A stretch of 64,000 nucleotides of DNA from Streptomyces sp. 1222.5. GTDB lineage: Bacteria; Actinomycetota; Actinomycetes; Streptomycetales; Streptomycetaceae. The notes under the pieces were generated by a model that saw only the letters and a program-made list of their open reading frames with translations, had not been told where the DNA came from and made no database searches. Positions 38,303 through 47,578 of the stretch are shown piece by piece. Every line of letters starts with the position of its first letter. Position 1 is the first letter of the stretch. Location: the NCBI RefSeq assembly GCF_900105245.1, contig NZ_FNSZ01000001.1, forward strand, positions 186,001 through 250,000, written 5' to 3'. The translations under genes and the position numbers were made by a program.

Positions 38303-38751
38303 GGCGATCGTCGGCGGGACCGGTCTCACGCCCGGGTCGGGGGAGTTAACTTCGTGTATCCGCAGCCACGAGAGCGCCCCGCCATGGTCTTCGCGGTCCT
38401 GCAGGAGGGCCGCCGACCCCCGGGCCCGGCATGACTGTCGCCCCCTGTGCCGCTGGTGCGTCCGCTGCCACTCCCCGCTCTCGGCGAAGGCGTGGGCCGG
38501 GGCCTGGGGCGGGCCTCAGCGGCCGGCCTCGCCACCGCCTGGCAGAGGCGACCCGGCTCACCCGGTGGTAACTGCTTGACGAAATGGCCGAGTCGAGCAC
38601 GCCGAGCCGCCCCGTGAAGGCCGGGCACGGGGGTCGGGCCGGCAGACCGGCAGCAGCCGATGCGCGGGTACGACGCGGTCAGGCACATCACCGGCCGGCG
38701 GGCCCCTGAGCCGACGCCCACCTCGCCCTGAACGGTGTCACCCTCTGGTAG
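38303..38751. other. Upstream region of the permease operon, no gene
   Basis: I looked for a guanidine-I riboswitch (its conserved ACACGG and GGGA elements) in the minus-strand leader. I found only an isolated ACACG with no matching paired elements. No coding frame is convincing. Confidence 0.45.
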
Positions 38752-38907
38752 CCCCCCGACGGCGAGCCGGTCTCCCTGGCCGGTGTGATCCTCCAGTCCG
38801 CGGGCCAGGTCCGGAAGAACTGGAAGATCCTGCGCGACTGCCGCCAACGGGGCGACGGCCTCCATCACGCCGTCGCCACCATGCACAACCTCGCCATGGC
38901 ACGGTGA
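38752..38907 (+). pseudogene. IS5-type (DDE_Tnp_4) transposase tail
   Basis: The final codons read VRKNWKILRDCRQRGDGLHH and AVATMHNLAMAR to a TGA. This is the closing signature of the IS5-like transposases whose catalytic part is present at 49.2 kb. The frame is closed upstream by a TAG. Only the tail is left. Confidence 0.55.
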
Positions 38908-38940
38908 AACAGCTGGCCGAAACACCACTCAGCCCCGCCC

Positions 38941-39240
38941 TCACCAAGCCTTCCCCGAGCGGAGGCTCGCCGTGGCGCGGTCCGCGTGGAACGCGACTCC
39001 GTAGGCCCGGCCGAACCGGTTGGCCTCCATGACCGCCACCGACTCGATCTGCTCCGCGTTCAGGCGCAGCGACCAGCGGTTGCCGGGCCGGTCGAAATAC
39101 GCGGCGCGCATCCGTTCCGTCAGGCCGCCGGCACCCGCAGCAGCGCTCCGACCCTGAGGCACAAGCGCAGCGCGTCCCTCTCCGAGGGGCGTAGCTCGAC
39201 CAGTGTCTCGCCCTCGGCATGCGCTGGACCTGCCTGTGAG
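38941..39240 (-). pseudogene. Frameshifted hypothetical gene remnant
   Basis: Two frames join into one plausible protein: LVELRPSERDALRLCLRVGA, then RMRAAYFDRPGNRWSLRLNA and EQIESVAVMEANRFGRAYGV to a TGA. I do not recognise the family. The start is not preserved. Confidence 0.4.
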
Positions 39241-39418
39241 CAGGCCCAGCGGTCCAGGCGCCAACCGGCACCTCGACGCGAAGGCCCGCAAGCAGTCCAG
39301 CGGGCGCATCGTCCACGAGTCGGCCATGACGTCGGCGGCGGCCTCCAAGTAGCCCCGCCGCCGCCCGAAGTCGAAGGACGCACTCCGCTTGGCAGGGTGC
39401 CTCCTTGAGCGGTGCAGC

Positions 39419-39817
39419 TCAGTCGGCGTCAGCGCAGTCCTGCTGCACCCCGGAACTCTCGGCCGCGAGCTGCTCGACGATCGCGTCCTCGCCATCCTTG
39501 CCCTGCGCAACCGCGAGGCCAATCGGGCCAGATCCGTCGGTGTAGTGCTTGACGAAGATCGCGTACAGCGGCGTCTGATGGACCGCGTTCTTATCCATAA
39601 ACGTCTGGAGCATCGATCGGGTCTTGTCGTCCACCGGCTTCTGATCCTCACGCCACTTGGCAGCGAGAACTCCCATGATCTCGCGGGTACAACTCAGCGT
39701 CGGCGAGTTGGCGGCCTGCGCGGCCCCCGCCCCAGCGCCATCGGACTTGCCATGGCCACTGGAACAGCCTGCCACCAGCAGCACGGCAGCCAGCGACAGC
39801 CACAGCCTCTTCTGCAT
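39419..39817 (-). CDS. Secreted lipoprotein, unknown function
   Basis: 132 residues. A short basic start (MQKRLW) is followed by a hydrophobic core and a lipobox LLVAGC with lipidated Cys20. The mature part is small and soluble (SCTREIMGVLAAKWREDQKP, LYAIFVKHYTDG), ending in an acidic tail with a second Cys pair candidate. It is anchored outside the membrane. The ATG at 39817 has a purine-rich GGGGGAAAG site; an upstream ATG would put residues before the signal peptide. I do not recognise the family. Confidence 0.75.
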   Translation of the reverse strand: MQKRLWLSLAAVLLVAGCSSGHGKSDGAGAGAAQAANSPTLSCTREIMGVLAAKWREDQKPVDDKTRSMLQTFMDKNAVHQTPLYAIFVKHYTDGSGPIGLAVAQGKDGEDAIVEQLAAESSGVQQDCADAD

Positions 39818-39887
39818 CTTTCCCCCAGCCCTGTCGCGCGACGCGCGGAGCCACATCCTGCCGCACGTTCAGCGGCCGCGCGGCCGA

Positions 39888-40050
39888 TCAGCGGTACTGC
39901 CTCAGGAGCATGCCCAATGCGCCGATCTTGGCGCCGGTGTCCGGCTCACCCGCACCCTGCTCTTCTGACAGTTCCCTGACGGGGTGGAGCAGGACGCCGA
40001 GGCCGGGGTGCGCCTTGCTGTAGAGCAGGACCTTGCGGTGCCGGTCGCGG
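39888..40050 (-). pseudogene. C-terminal fragment of an unidentified protein
   Basis: The last 47 codons read KVLLYSKAHPGLGVLLHPVR, ELSEEQGAGEPDTGAKIGAL and GMLLRQYR to a TGA, clearly protein-like. The frame upstream is Arg-rich noise. The following 40051-40363 stretch holds a plus-strand frame (RKELRQVAKQLPVPDRALLL) that may be another remnant. Confidence 0.35.
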
Positions 40051-40363
40051 GGGAGGCTGGGCGGGCAGTGACACAGCCACCGCCGGCCTGGCCGGATCCG
40101 CTGGTCTGCGGGCCTTCGCTCTATTCGGCGTCGTTCAACTAGGCCTGGCCGTCGTCCATGCTCTGGCCCGCTATGCCGACACGCCAGCACCTCGCCTTCC
40201 GCAAGGAGCTCCGGCAGGTCGCCAAGCAGCTCCCAGTACCGGACCGCGCTCTTCTACTGCGCGACCTCGCCCGGTTCCCGATGGCGGTTGTCAGTCGTGC
40301 TGTCACCAGGTCACGGCGAGGCCGGCCGGAAGGGCCCCCGGGGGTGGCGGGGCCCGGTGATTT

Positions 40364-40402
40364 CTTGGACAGGTGTCCAGCTATCCTGGACACCTGTCCA
40401 AG
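40364..40402. promoter_or_regulatory. Perfect 17-bp inverted-repeat operator before the DUF1304-TetR pair
   Basis: CTTGGACAGGTGTCCAG and its exact reverse complement flank CTATC. Each arm is itself nearly palindromic (GGACAGGTGTCC), so the site could hold two dimers. It ends 19 bp before the DUF1304 start codon. Autoregulation by the downstream TetR is expected. Confidence 0.8.
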
Positions 40403-40421
40403 AAGGGAGAGCTCGCTGCTC

Positions 40422-40784
40422 ATGGAAATCGTGGCGAACGTGCTGGTCGGCCTGGTGGCCGTGTTGCACATGTACATCCTGGTGCTGGAGATGTTCCTGT
40501 GGCAGCGGAAGCCGGGGCGGGGGCTGCACGGGTTCGACCCGGAGACGGCCCGAGCGACCGCTCCGCTGGCCGCCAACCAGGGCCTCTACAACGGCTTCCT
40601 CGCGGCCGGACTGGTGTGGGGGCTTCTCGCCGCCGACCCGACCGGCTTCCGGGTCCAGGTGTTCTTCCTGTCCTGTGTGGTGGTGGCGGGCGTATTCGGC
40701 GCCACCACGGCCAACCGCCGCATCCTGTTCGCCCAGGCGCTGCCCGGCGCGCTCGCGCTGGCCGCCGTCCTCGCCGCACGATGA
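40422..40784 (+). CDS. DUF1304 family membrane protein
   Basis: 120 residues, four predicted membrane helices. It begins MEIVANVLVGLVAVLHMYIL, with the family-typical HMYILVLEMFLW motif at about 16-27 and the loop HGFDPETARATAPLAANQGL before helix two. The function of DUF1304 is unknown, though pairs with TetR/AcrR repressors are common, which hints at an export or stress role. A GGGAGAG site precedes the ATG. Its stop overlaps the start of the TetR gene (ATGA), so both are made from one message under the upstream operator. Confidence 0.85.
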   Translation: MEIVANVLVGLVAVLHMYILVLEMFLWQRKPGRGLHGFDPETARATAPLAANQGLYNGFLAAGLVWGLLAADPTGFRVQVFFLSCVVVAGVFGATTANRRILFAQALPGALALAAVLAAR

Positions 40785-41344
40785 GCCGGGCGCCGCACGA
40801 GGACCCGAGGGCGGCGCGCACCCGCGCCAGGCTGCGCGCCGCCCTGCTCGCCGAGTGCGCCGAGCGACCGCCGGCGGAGGTCGCCGTGGCCGCGCTGGCG
40901 CGCCGGGCCGGGGTGGGCCGGGCCACGTTCTATGTGCACTACGACGGCATCGAGGCGCTGGCGGTCGACGCGTGCGCGGACGTCGTACGGCAGGCGGTGG
41001 ACGCGCTGCACGCCTGGCGGGGGCGGCCCGATCCGGTCCACGCCCCGCCCGCGCTGCGGGAGTTCTTCACCGGTCTGTCCCCGCACGCGGCCCTGTACCG
41101 GTCGCTGCTCGCGCCGGGCGGCGGCGGGCCGCTCGGCCGGGTGCTGCACCGGGACCTGCGGGCCCGCAGCCTCGAGGAGCGCGAACTGGCCGGCGCGGCT
41201 GACGCCCCGCTGGTCGCGTCGGCGGTGGCGGCGACCTTCGCGGGTGTCCTCGCGGACTGGCTGCACGGACTGCTGCGGGCCGCGCCGGAGGAAGTCGCGG
41301 ACCAGGTCTGGCAGTTGCTGGTCGCACTGCACCGGAGCCGGTGA
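40781..41344 (+). CDS. TetR family regulator of DUF1304
   Basis: 187 residues. The N-terminal HTH reads RLRAALLAECAERPPAEVAV, ALARRAGVGRATFYVHYDGI, somewhat divergent at helix one but with the typical GRATFYxHY recognition segment. The ligand domain (REFFTGLSPHAALYRSLLAP) is of the TetR_C_33-like type. It is translationally coupled to the DUF1304 gene. It should repress its own operon at the 17-bp repeat upstream; the inducer is unknown. Confidence 0.85.
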   Translation: MSRAPHEDPRAARTRARLRAALLAECAERPPAEVAVAALARRAGVGRATFYVHYDGIEALAVDACADVVRQAVDALHAWRGRPDPVHAPPALREFFTGLSPHAALYRSLLAPGGGGPLGRVLHRDLRARSLEERELAGAADAPLVASAVAATFAGVLADWLHGLLRAAPEEVADQVWQLLVALHRSR

Positions 41345-41348
41345 CCGG

Positions 41349-41578
41349 TCACTTGCAGGCGACCTCCCGCGCCGCCCGGGGCCAGGCCTCCACTCCGGAG
41401 GACGTGCGGACGTAGGCGGTGTCCCGGTCTCCGTCAGCCACAGGTGCCGGTCACGGTACCCGGTGTCGCGGACGCCCGCGGGCATGCGGACCTGCTTGCG
41501 GTACGGCGCGCTGAGCAGCCCGTCACGGGCGAGCACACCCTCGGAGATCACAAAGGCGATGGAAGAAGACGGCGACAC
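41349..41578 (-). pseudogene. Frameshifted gene remnant, unknown product
   Basis: GVLARDGLLSAPYRKQVRMP, AGVRDTGYRDRHLWL continues in a neighbouring frame as ADGDRDTAYVRTSSGVEAWP, RAAREVACK to a TGA. The join needs one indel near 41427. The family is not recognised. Confidence 0.4.
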
Positions 41579-41689
41579 GGCCTACGGTCCGTCCAATAGG
41601 TCGCCATTTCGCAGCAATCGCCCTGTAGCCCATGCTGATCATGGCGTGGCAGGATCGACCACAGTCGGTCACCGTTCGAGATCATCGAC

Positions 41690-41972
41690 GTGAGCGAGGT
41701 CAAGCCCGAAGATGTGGGCACGCTGAGCCTGCGCTACGTGGACGGAACGCCCGTGCTCGTCGTCAACGGAGGAACGGCTATCCCACCTCGCGGTCGCGAA
41801 CGCGGAGGGGGCGCTCGTGGCGTCGTACGCCATCAGTCCGGTAGCCGCCACCGAGCCAGCCGTCCAGACCAAACAGAACGTGTTCGAACTCGGCACTGAC
41901 TGGGCAATCACGGATCCGCTCCACGCTCTGGCCGCAGTCCAACATTCCAATACTGAAGCGGACGGCTCGTAG
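41690..41972 (+). pseudogene. Frameshifted hypothetical gene
   Basis: A GTG start opens VKPEDVGTLSLRYVDGTPVL, VVNGG, and one base out of frame the text continues ERLSHLAVANAEGALVASYA, VFELGTDWAITDPLHALAAV to a TAG. A single indel near 41773 separates the halves. The full product would be about 94 residues. I do not recognise it. Confidence 0.5.
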
Positions 41973-42012
41973 AGCCATCTGTTGTAGCGCCGCCCCGGTC
42001 CGAGCCACTCAA

Positions 42013-42272
42013 AGCCCGTGCCGGGGCGTTCGCCTCCTGGCCCTCGGCCTGTCCCCGGGCCGGGCGGAGCTGATCCTCGGTATCCGCGGTGCCGCGGCGT
42101 GGCGGGGAGACGATCCGACGTTCGCCGCCGCCTGCGACGCGGTCAGCGCCGCCTCACCCCCAGGCGCGGGCAGCAGGGTCATCCGGCTGACTTCCCAGCG
42201 CGTGGCCCGTTTCCTTGAGGAACTGGCAAGCCGGGCACCACCGTCATCGCGGCCGCCGTGGAGTGGGCGTGA
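42013..42272 (+). pseudogene. Frameshifted remnant of a small conserved protein
   Basis: LALGLSPGRAELILGIRGAA, AWRGDDPTFAAACDAVSAAS, VARFLEELAS runs in one frame and ends one base over as KPGTTVIAAAVEWA with a TGA. The sequence recalls small DNA-packaging or HTH proteins seen in actinomycete mobile DNA, but I cannot name it. Confidence 0.4.
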
Positions 42273-43065
42273 TCTCCGCTGTCCAGGCGTAGCGCCGGAC
42301 TGTGCGAGGCCCGGGGCTCTCGAAATTCGAGGCCCGGGGTTGCGCTGGAGAACGTCGACCGGGAGCTGCGGGAGGAGATCGGCGCGGCGCCGGACGCACT
42401 CACCCACGCACCACCGCGTGCCCGCTCGGCGAGCCAGTAGACGGTGCAAGCGCCGAACGACCGGATCGCCGAGGCGCGCCACCCCTCGCGCAGCTCAGGC
42501 AGCGACAACGGCACTGCGCGCTTGGGCGGGTGCGTCGAGTCGGCGGCGTGAGAGGCCAGCGCGTAGGAGGCACGCTCCCCCGACCGGCCAGTGCCAGGTG
42601 AAAAAAGTCTGCACTCGACCCGAACATCCGGCCGGGTTTCCCCCATAACCGTAGTACCAGGAATTCGACGCCCAGGACCACAAGCGATTGGCCCGGACCA
42701 CGTGGTCCGGGCCTTCGACATGCCTCGGACCTTTCTTGCCGGCCGCTGCTGTCCAAGCTCCGGCTTCCAGCCCCAGGGGGTGAAGAAGCCGATCTCGGCA
42801 GGACGTGACGCAAGCTCTCGAAAAACCAGAACTCGACTCGGAGGTAGTACCGGTGATCCCCCGCCAGACGACCGAGGGAACGTCCGCACCGATCGCGGAT
42901 ACGCTGGATACGCCCACCCTGGGCCGGGCCGAGACCCCCCAGGGACGCTCTCAGGCAGAGAGCCGGAGCAGGACCGCCCACCGCGAGGCGTGCACCACCC
43001 CCACGCGGACGACACCACCACAGGTGTCCGCCGTCTCTGCTCCTCCGCCTCGTAGGAGACGCCCG
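42273..43065. other. Decayed stretch with a hairpin
   Basis: A short plus-strand piece at about 42340-42440 (ALENVDRELREEIGAAPDAL) may be a gene remnant. The rest is not convincingly coding. A plus-strand frame from 42805 is open into the next gene but lacks a good start and is Thr/Arg/Pro-rich. Confidence 0.35.
42690..42713. terminator. 24-bp perfect palindrome, terminator-like
   Basis: GGCCCGGACCAC is followed directly by its reverse complement. As RNA it would fold into a strong hairpin with a minimal loop. There is no intact gene immediately upstream on either strand. Confidence 0.5.
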
Positions 43066-43311
43066 ATGCCTCGGGACCAGCACTCCCCCGCATCCGCACA
43101 CCCTGATCCGCCCAGCACGCCCGGGCCACCGCCCGCCAGAAAACCGCCGCTCCTGTCACAGCGCACCGCGCTGATCCTCTTCATAGCCGTCGTCGGCGGC
43201 ATCGGTGTCGGGCTGACCTTCCTGTCCGAGAAGTCCTACCCCACGGCGTATCTCGCCGGGATCGGCGGAGCTGCGGCCTGCACGGCAGGGCTGCACCAAC
43301 TGATCGAGTAA
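43066..43311 (+). CDS. Small membrane protein with a Pro-rich N-terminus
   Basis: 81 residues from ATG 43066, preceded by TAGGAGAC. The first 35 residues are Pro/Ser-rich and cytoplasmic. Two hydrophobic segments follow (ALILFIAVVGGIGVGLTFL and YLAGIGGAAACTAGLHQLI). It resembles many small actinomycete membrane proteins without a known role. A longer in-frame start at 42805 is possible but its added sequence looks non-coding. Confidence 0.6.
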   Translation: MPRDQHSPASAHPDPPSTPGPPPARKPPLLSQRTALILFIAVVGGIGVGLTFLSEKSYPTAYLAGIGGAAACTAGLHQLIE

Positions 43312-43492
43312 CCGGGGGCCGGGCCAGTCGATCGAGGTCCGCTTCGGCGCCAGCCGGGCCGAGGCCGTCGACGTCGGGGTTGTACTCGGCTTCAGGGGCG
43401 GGCGGGTGGGCAGGTGTGCGGCCAAGAGGAGGGCGTCGGGCTCACGTGGGTGGGGGCGGGACGTTGTCGGTGGCGGCCGGTACGTTGCGATC

Positions 43493-44071
43493 ATGGGTGT
43501 CTATGTGGTGAGTGTCGCCGCGCAGGACTGGTCGCGGCCGGGGGAGGACGGATACGGGGACGTCGCCGCCGCGCTGAACACCGAGCTGGAGCGGCGCGCG
43601 CTGCCCCCTTACGAGCTGCGGCAGGCCGCACGGGAGGCGCCGGGCTGGTTCGAGGAGAAGGTCAGCCAGCCCATGGACGGCTTCGTGGCACTGTGCAGGA
43701 CGCGGCTGACCGACGCGGAGCTGTCGACCCTCCTCGACTGGAGCGTGCTGGTGCCGTTCACGCTGGAGGAGGAGATCGTGCTCCCCGTCGGCACCGCCTA
43801 CTCCGGCGAGGAGACAGCGGTCGCCGGGGCCCCTCAAGTGCTCGCCCTGGCCGAGCGGCTGGCCGACGCCGTCGCACTGCCCGTGGACGCGATGCCGGCG
43901 GGCGACAACCTCGCACTGAGCCTGTGGTTCCTGCAGGGCGGGGCGGAGTGGACCGCCCGGGTGCGGCCAGGAGCGTGGGTCGAGGACCGGGACGCGGCCT
44001 TCTACGTGGCGCTCTACCTGCGCGCCGCGCAGTACTCCCTGCGATACGGCTGCCCGATGACCTACTCCTGA
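43493..44071 (+). CDS. Hypothetical protein
   Basis: 192 residues from ATG 43493 (MGVYVVSVAAQDWSRPGEDG). It is acidic and soluble, with several clear amphipathic segments (VAAALNTELERRALPPYELR, LTDAELSTLLDWSVLVPFTL, QVLALAERLADAVALPVDAM, AFYVALYLRAAQYSLRYGCP). The frame is intact and clearly coding. I do not recognise a named family, although such proteins occur as single genes across Streptomyces. No partner gene is close. Confidence 0.7.
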   Translation: MGVYVVSVAAQDWSRPGEDGYGDVAAALNTELERRALPPYELRQAAREAPGWFEEKVSQPMDGFVALCRTRLTDAELSTLLDWSVLVPFTLEEEIVLPVGTAYSGEETAVAGAPQVLALAERLADAVALPVDAMPAGDNLALSLWFLQGGAEWTARVRPGAWVEDRDAAFYVALYLRAAQYSLRYGCPMTYS

Positions 44072-44284
44072 GGCACGGCGGCGGCCCGACCGGCCGGAGC
44101 GGCCGTATACGGGTCCAGGGACGGGTCCGGGCCGGGGGCCGCGTCCGCCACGCGCCCCACCTGAACACCGCCGCGCTGCGTCGCTCCCGCGAACCCAGCG
44201 GCAGCGCTGATCGGAACACCCCCGCGGGCGCGGGGAGCACCCGCTGTGGTGGTTAGCAGCCGAGGCTTGGTTCGATGTGAGGCC

Positions 44285-44530
44285 TTACGACCGCATCCAG
44301 TCGGCGAAGGCGTCGACCAGGCCCGTGTAGAACCTCTCGCCGGGCACCGATGCCGGGTTCTTGCTGGCGCCGTAGAACGCAACGTTGGTACAGCTCCTCC
44401 ATGTGCCAGTCATGATCCAAGATCAGGTAGACGGCAGCTCGCCGCCCCGTCATTCCACGGTCTGCGAGAGCCTGGCCGGCCTGCCGCGCGGGAGCCAGCA
44501 GGCCAGGAGCTCCCTCACACCGCCTCACCG
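44285..44530 (-). pseudogene. Frameshifted remnant, unknown protein
   Basis: DRGMTGRRAAVYLILDHDWH, MEELY in one frame continues as NVAFYGASKNPASVPGERFY and TGLVDAFADWMRS to a TAA in another. One indel near 44385 breaks it. The family is not recognised. Confidence 0.4.
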
Positions 44531-44841
44531 CGCCTCCACACCAACTTGATCAGCCCAGGCCAACCCACCCACTTCTGATCACACCAACCGCACCTGGACA
44601 CAGCGGCTCTCCGCTATCGGCATGCGGTGGGCGTAGTTCGGGTGCCCTGCCAATAACGTCCGCAACAACGGCCCCCTCGACCCGGTCAGCCTGTAACCGC
44701 GCCCTCGCCCCGGCCGTGCGGGAGGTGTGCCGCTCCCGCACGCTTGGCATCCTGACGGCGGTGGTGGCTGCCTGGCCCTACCGGGGCCAGGCAGCCACCA
44801 CCGCGACCGGCCACAATTGTCGTACGAGCACAGCGATCAAT
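44531..44841. other. No gene; upstream region of the XRE gene
   Basis: An inverted repeat of GGCTGCCTGGCCC with its near complement lies around 44767-44795 (CTGCCTGGCCCTACCGGGGCCAGG core). It could be a terminator or an operator for the XRE gene. No coding frame is supported. Confidence 0.3.
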
Positions 44842-45729
44842 CTGGGCGAGTTCCTCCGCACCCGCCGCTCCCTCCTGCACCTCGAAGACGTCGCCCTGCC
44901 GGATTTCGGAGGCCGACGCCGGGGTGCGGGCCTGCGCCGCGAGGAGATTGCCCAGCTCGCCGGAGTGAGCGTCGACTACTACACCCGGATGGAACAGGGC
45001 CGCGTGCCCAACCCCTCGGGCGCGGTACTCGACGCTCTCGCCCGCGCACTGCGGCTGGACGGGGACGCCGCCCGGCACCTGCACCGCCTCGCCCGGCCGC
45101 AGTCCTCCGCCCGACACGTTCGCCGGCGCCAAGCCCGGCCACAACGCGTGCGCCCGATGCTCCAGCGGCTACTGGACGATCTGGTGGGCACACCGGCAAT
45201 AGTGATGGGCCGGCGCATGGACATCCTGGCCTGGAATACGGCAGCGTGCGCCCTGTTCGGCGATTACGCAGCCCTGGACCGAGCCGAGCGCAACATCGCC
45301 CGCATCACCTTCCTCGACGAGACGTCCCGCGAGCTCTATGCGGACTGAACCTCCTGCGCCCGCGAGAACGTGGCCTACCTCCACTTGGAAGCAGGACGAC
45401 ACCCCGAGGACCCCCGGTTGGCGAACCTGATCGGCGAACTGTCGATGAAGAGCGAGGACTTCCGCCGCTGGTGGGCCGAGAACCCGGTTCAGGACAAGAC
45501 CTCGGGGACCAAGCGATTCCACCACCCGGTGGTCGGCGATCTGGAACTGGCCTACGAGACCCTGCGCCCAGCGGATGACCCCAAGCAGGCGCTGATCACG
45601 TATGCCGCCGAGCCTGGCAGCGCATCGCACGACGCCCTGCGGATGCTGCTGGCTTGGGCCAACGAGGCCCCTTCCCCAGTGCCGGCTGCGCTGACAGACA
45701 GCCAACCCTGCCGTCCGGTCGGCCGCTGA
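44842..45729 (+). pseudogene. XRE family regulator with C-terminal ligand domain, interrupted by TGA
   Basis: The N-terminal HTH is clear (LGEFLRTRRS, LRREEIAQLAGVSVDYYTRM, EQGRVPNPSGAVLDALARAL). It is followed by the MmyB-like domain (VMGRRMDILAWNTAACALFG). The frame is stopped by TGA at 45346-45348 directly after ELYAD, then continues in the same frame with SCARENVAYLHLEAGRHPED and RRWWAENPV to a TGA at 45727. Relatives have Trp at this point, so one TGG to TGA change explains the break. The true start codon is unclear; no ATG lies near the HTH. Confidence 0.8.
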
Positions 45730-45971
45730 ACGAGCCTTGGCGCCGCCTGCCGTGGGCGGGGCGGTAGATCCGCGCCCACGGTCCAAGCCCCGCCGGGTCA
45801 GCTTCCACTCGGCGCGCTCAAGCTGCTTGAGGCCCCCGCCAGCACCCAGTAAAAAGCGCCGCAACCATGTCCGGCAGCGGTTTTCCCGGAGCTCTGCTCC
45901 CCGCCTGTGATCAGGATGGACGAGGTGCGGTTGTTGATCCCGCCGCTGAGGCTCGGTGCGTCCTTGGTGAG

Positions 45972-46180
45972 TTAGAGGCTTTCACCGTCGAAGTCGCGGC
46001 CGTCGAACAAGGTGACCGCCCACCCTTCGGGGACGGAGCCGACGCTCCCTCGGACGATTCCTCTTCCATCCGTCCCAGGTGCTTGTCGCTGTCCGGCGCG
46101 GCAGGGTGCTTTCCAGCTCCGCCAGGGCTCTCGCCTCCCACGCCACACCAATCTGGCGAATCGAAACAGGCAAGCCGGTC
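45972..46180 (-). pseudogene. Possible remnant of a small crystallin-like protein
   Basis: The minus strand ends SVPEGWAVTLFDGRDFDGES then L and a TAA, reminiscent of beta/gamma-crystallin-type inhibitors. The preceding coherent piece (MTGLPVSIRQIGVAWEARAL) is in another frame. Little else in 45730-46253 looks coding. Confidence 0.25.
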
Positions 46181-46253
46181 ATTGCGATGTGAATGTTGAT
46201 CAGATTCCCTCTAAGCGGAGATACCGCAGGGGCGGGCAAGCCGCGTACATGCG

Positions 46254-47009
46254 TCAGTTGGGCGCACAGTACGCGATGGCATAACCAGTCTCGGTTTCAC
46301 CGCTGTAGGGGTTGTCGACGAAGACCTCCCAGGTGTCACCCGGCGTGTTAGTCGTGTTCCGCGCAGACCTGCCAGCGATGGGCCCGAAGCTGAGATTGTG
46401 GCCGCCGGAGATCGCTGTCTGGCCGGCCGGACAAACAGCCCTGCTGATCCCGAAGCTGCCTGGCGCCACACTCACCGTAGGTCCCGCCACCTCCGTGGTG
46501 CTGACGGCAGGACCCGTCGCGCCGGTAGCTCCCGCGGCGCCCGTCGCTCCCGTAGCGCCGGTCGCTCCCGTACCACTGCCGGCGGGCCCGGTCGCACCAG
46601 TCGGCCCCGTCGCACCGGTCGCACCTGTTGCTCCCGTGGCGCCGGTCGCTCCCGTACCACTGCCGGCGGGTCCCGTCGCGCCAGTCGGCCCCGTCGCGCC
46701 GGTCGCACCGGTCGCACCGGTCGCACCGGTCGGGCCCTGGCATTCCTCGCCACCGACGACCTGAGAACCCCGGAGCGACTGCACGATATCGTGGACTTTG
46801 GCTTTGATCTTGCTGCTCATGCAGTGACCGTCGTCGCCGTAGCCGTCCGTGGCGGTCGTGTGATTGGTGACAGACTGCGCCGCGGCAGCAGCCGGGCTCA
46901 CCACCCCGGCCGCCAACACCAGTGCAAGCGACGCCACCATTCCAGCCCTTTTGCATCGCTTGCGCGCAATGGGCCCAAGTCGCGAAGTCGTCCTGAGTGC
47001 AGGATTCAT
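46254..47009 (-). CDS. Secreted collagen-like (Gly-X-Thr repeat) protein
   Basis: 251 residues. A signal peptide ([20 protein letters not shown]) follows a basic start. Residues 46-90 form a short Cys-containing head ([16 protein letters not shown]). Residues 92-167 are collagen-like triplets, mainly GAT and GPT with some GPA, broken twice by GSGT insertions. The last 80 residues form a globular Cys-bearing end ([25 protein letters not shown]). The triplets should form a triple helix outside the cell. GAGGAG precedes the ATG at 47009. The repeat DNA is itself a minisatellite, so length may vary among strains. Confidence 0.85.
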   Translation of the reverse strand: MNPALRTTSRLGPIARKRCKRAGMVASLALVLAAGVVSPAAAAAQSVTNHTTATDGYGDDGHCMSSKIKAKVHDIVQSLRGSQVVGGEECQGPTGATGATGATGATGPTGATGPAGSGTGATGATGATGATGATGPTGATGPAGSGTGATGATGATGAAGATGATGPAVSTTEVAGPTVSVAPGSFGISRAVCPAGQTAISGGHNLSFGPIAGRSARNTTNTPGDTWEVFVDNPYSGETETGYAIAYCAPN

Positions 47010-47574
47010 CGAGTACTCCTCGTTCCGCCAACTTCGGGTGAATCCCGAATGCAAGAACGAGGTTGGACTATGAGCTTCTGGTCGGCCTCTCTTTCTGGGA
47101 GAACCCGCCGCATCGTCCACTCATTGGACTAACTTGGAACTCCGATGGGGCGTTCATGGCCGACCGCGATGTTGGCACTCCGACCCATGAATTCCTCACT
47201 TGACGCTCGATCGCCCACAGGGCGTTCTGCAGCGTGATGCGTTCAAGGCGCGGAAGCTCCAGCACGTAGGCCGGTCAGCGCGAATTCCCTGTTCGCAAGG
47301 ACACGCCCACGTTCGCCCTGCGGCAACGTCCCCCGGTCCAGGAGGGCTTCGCAGCATTGTAGCGATTCGCTATATTCGCCCATCCGACAGGATGATACGG
47401 CCAGCTGGTCCAGCGCCCGCCAGTCGTAAGTCGTACCTGTTCCACGAACAGAATGTCGTCAGGCCTGGGGGTGTCTTGCGCAAGGAGCGGCCTGTGAAAG
47501 AGACCTCTCGGGCCGAGTGGTCTCAGCACTTCCATGACGGCCGCGGGTTCCGGCAGCTGGGCGGCCCTGCTCGC
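47010..47574. other. No gene recognised
   Basis: A minus-strand frame at 47275-47535 (DDILFVEQVRLTTGG, GWANIANRYNAAKPSW) is open, but I cannot tell it from chance. The region contains the promoter of the collagen-like gene. Confidence 0.3.
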
Positions 47575-47578
47575 CTAA

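Noticed and set aside
38256..38700. Guanidine-I (ykkC) riboswitch
   Set aside because: Only an isolated ACACG was found in the leader strand; the paired elements and GGGA segment of the consensus were not seen. A covariance-model search would be decisive.
45169..45864. Minus-strand open frame of 231 codons
   Set aside because: It is antisense to the interrupted XRE regulator, whose conserved motifs are unmistakable.
46472..46764. CRISPR-like or short tandem repeat array on the collagen gene
   Set aside because: The 9-base periodicity is the coding DNA of Gly-X-Thr triplets, without spacers.
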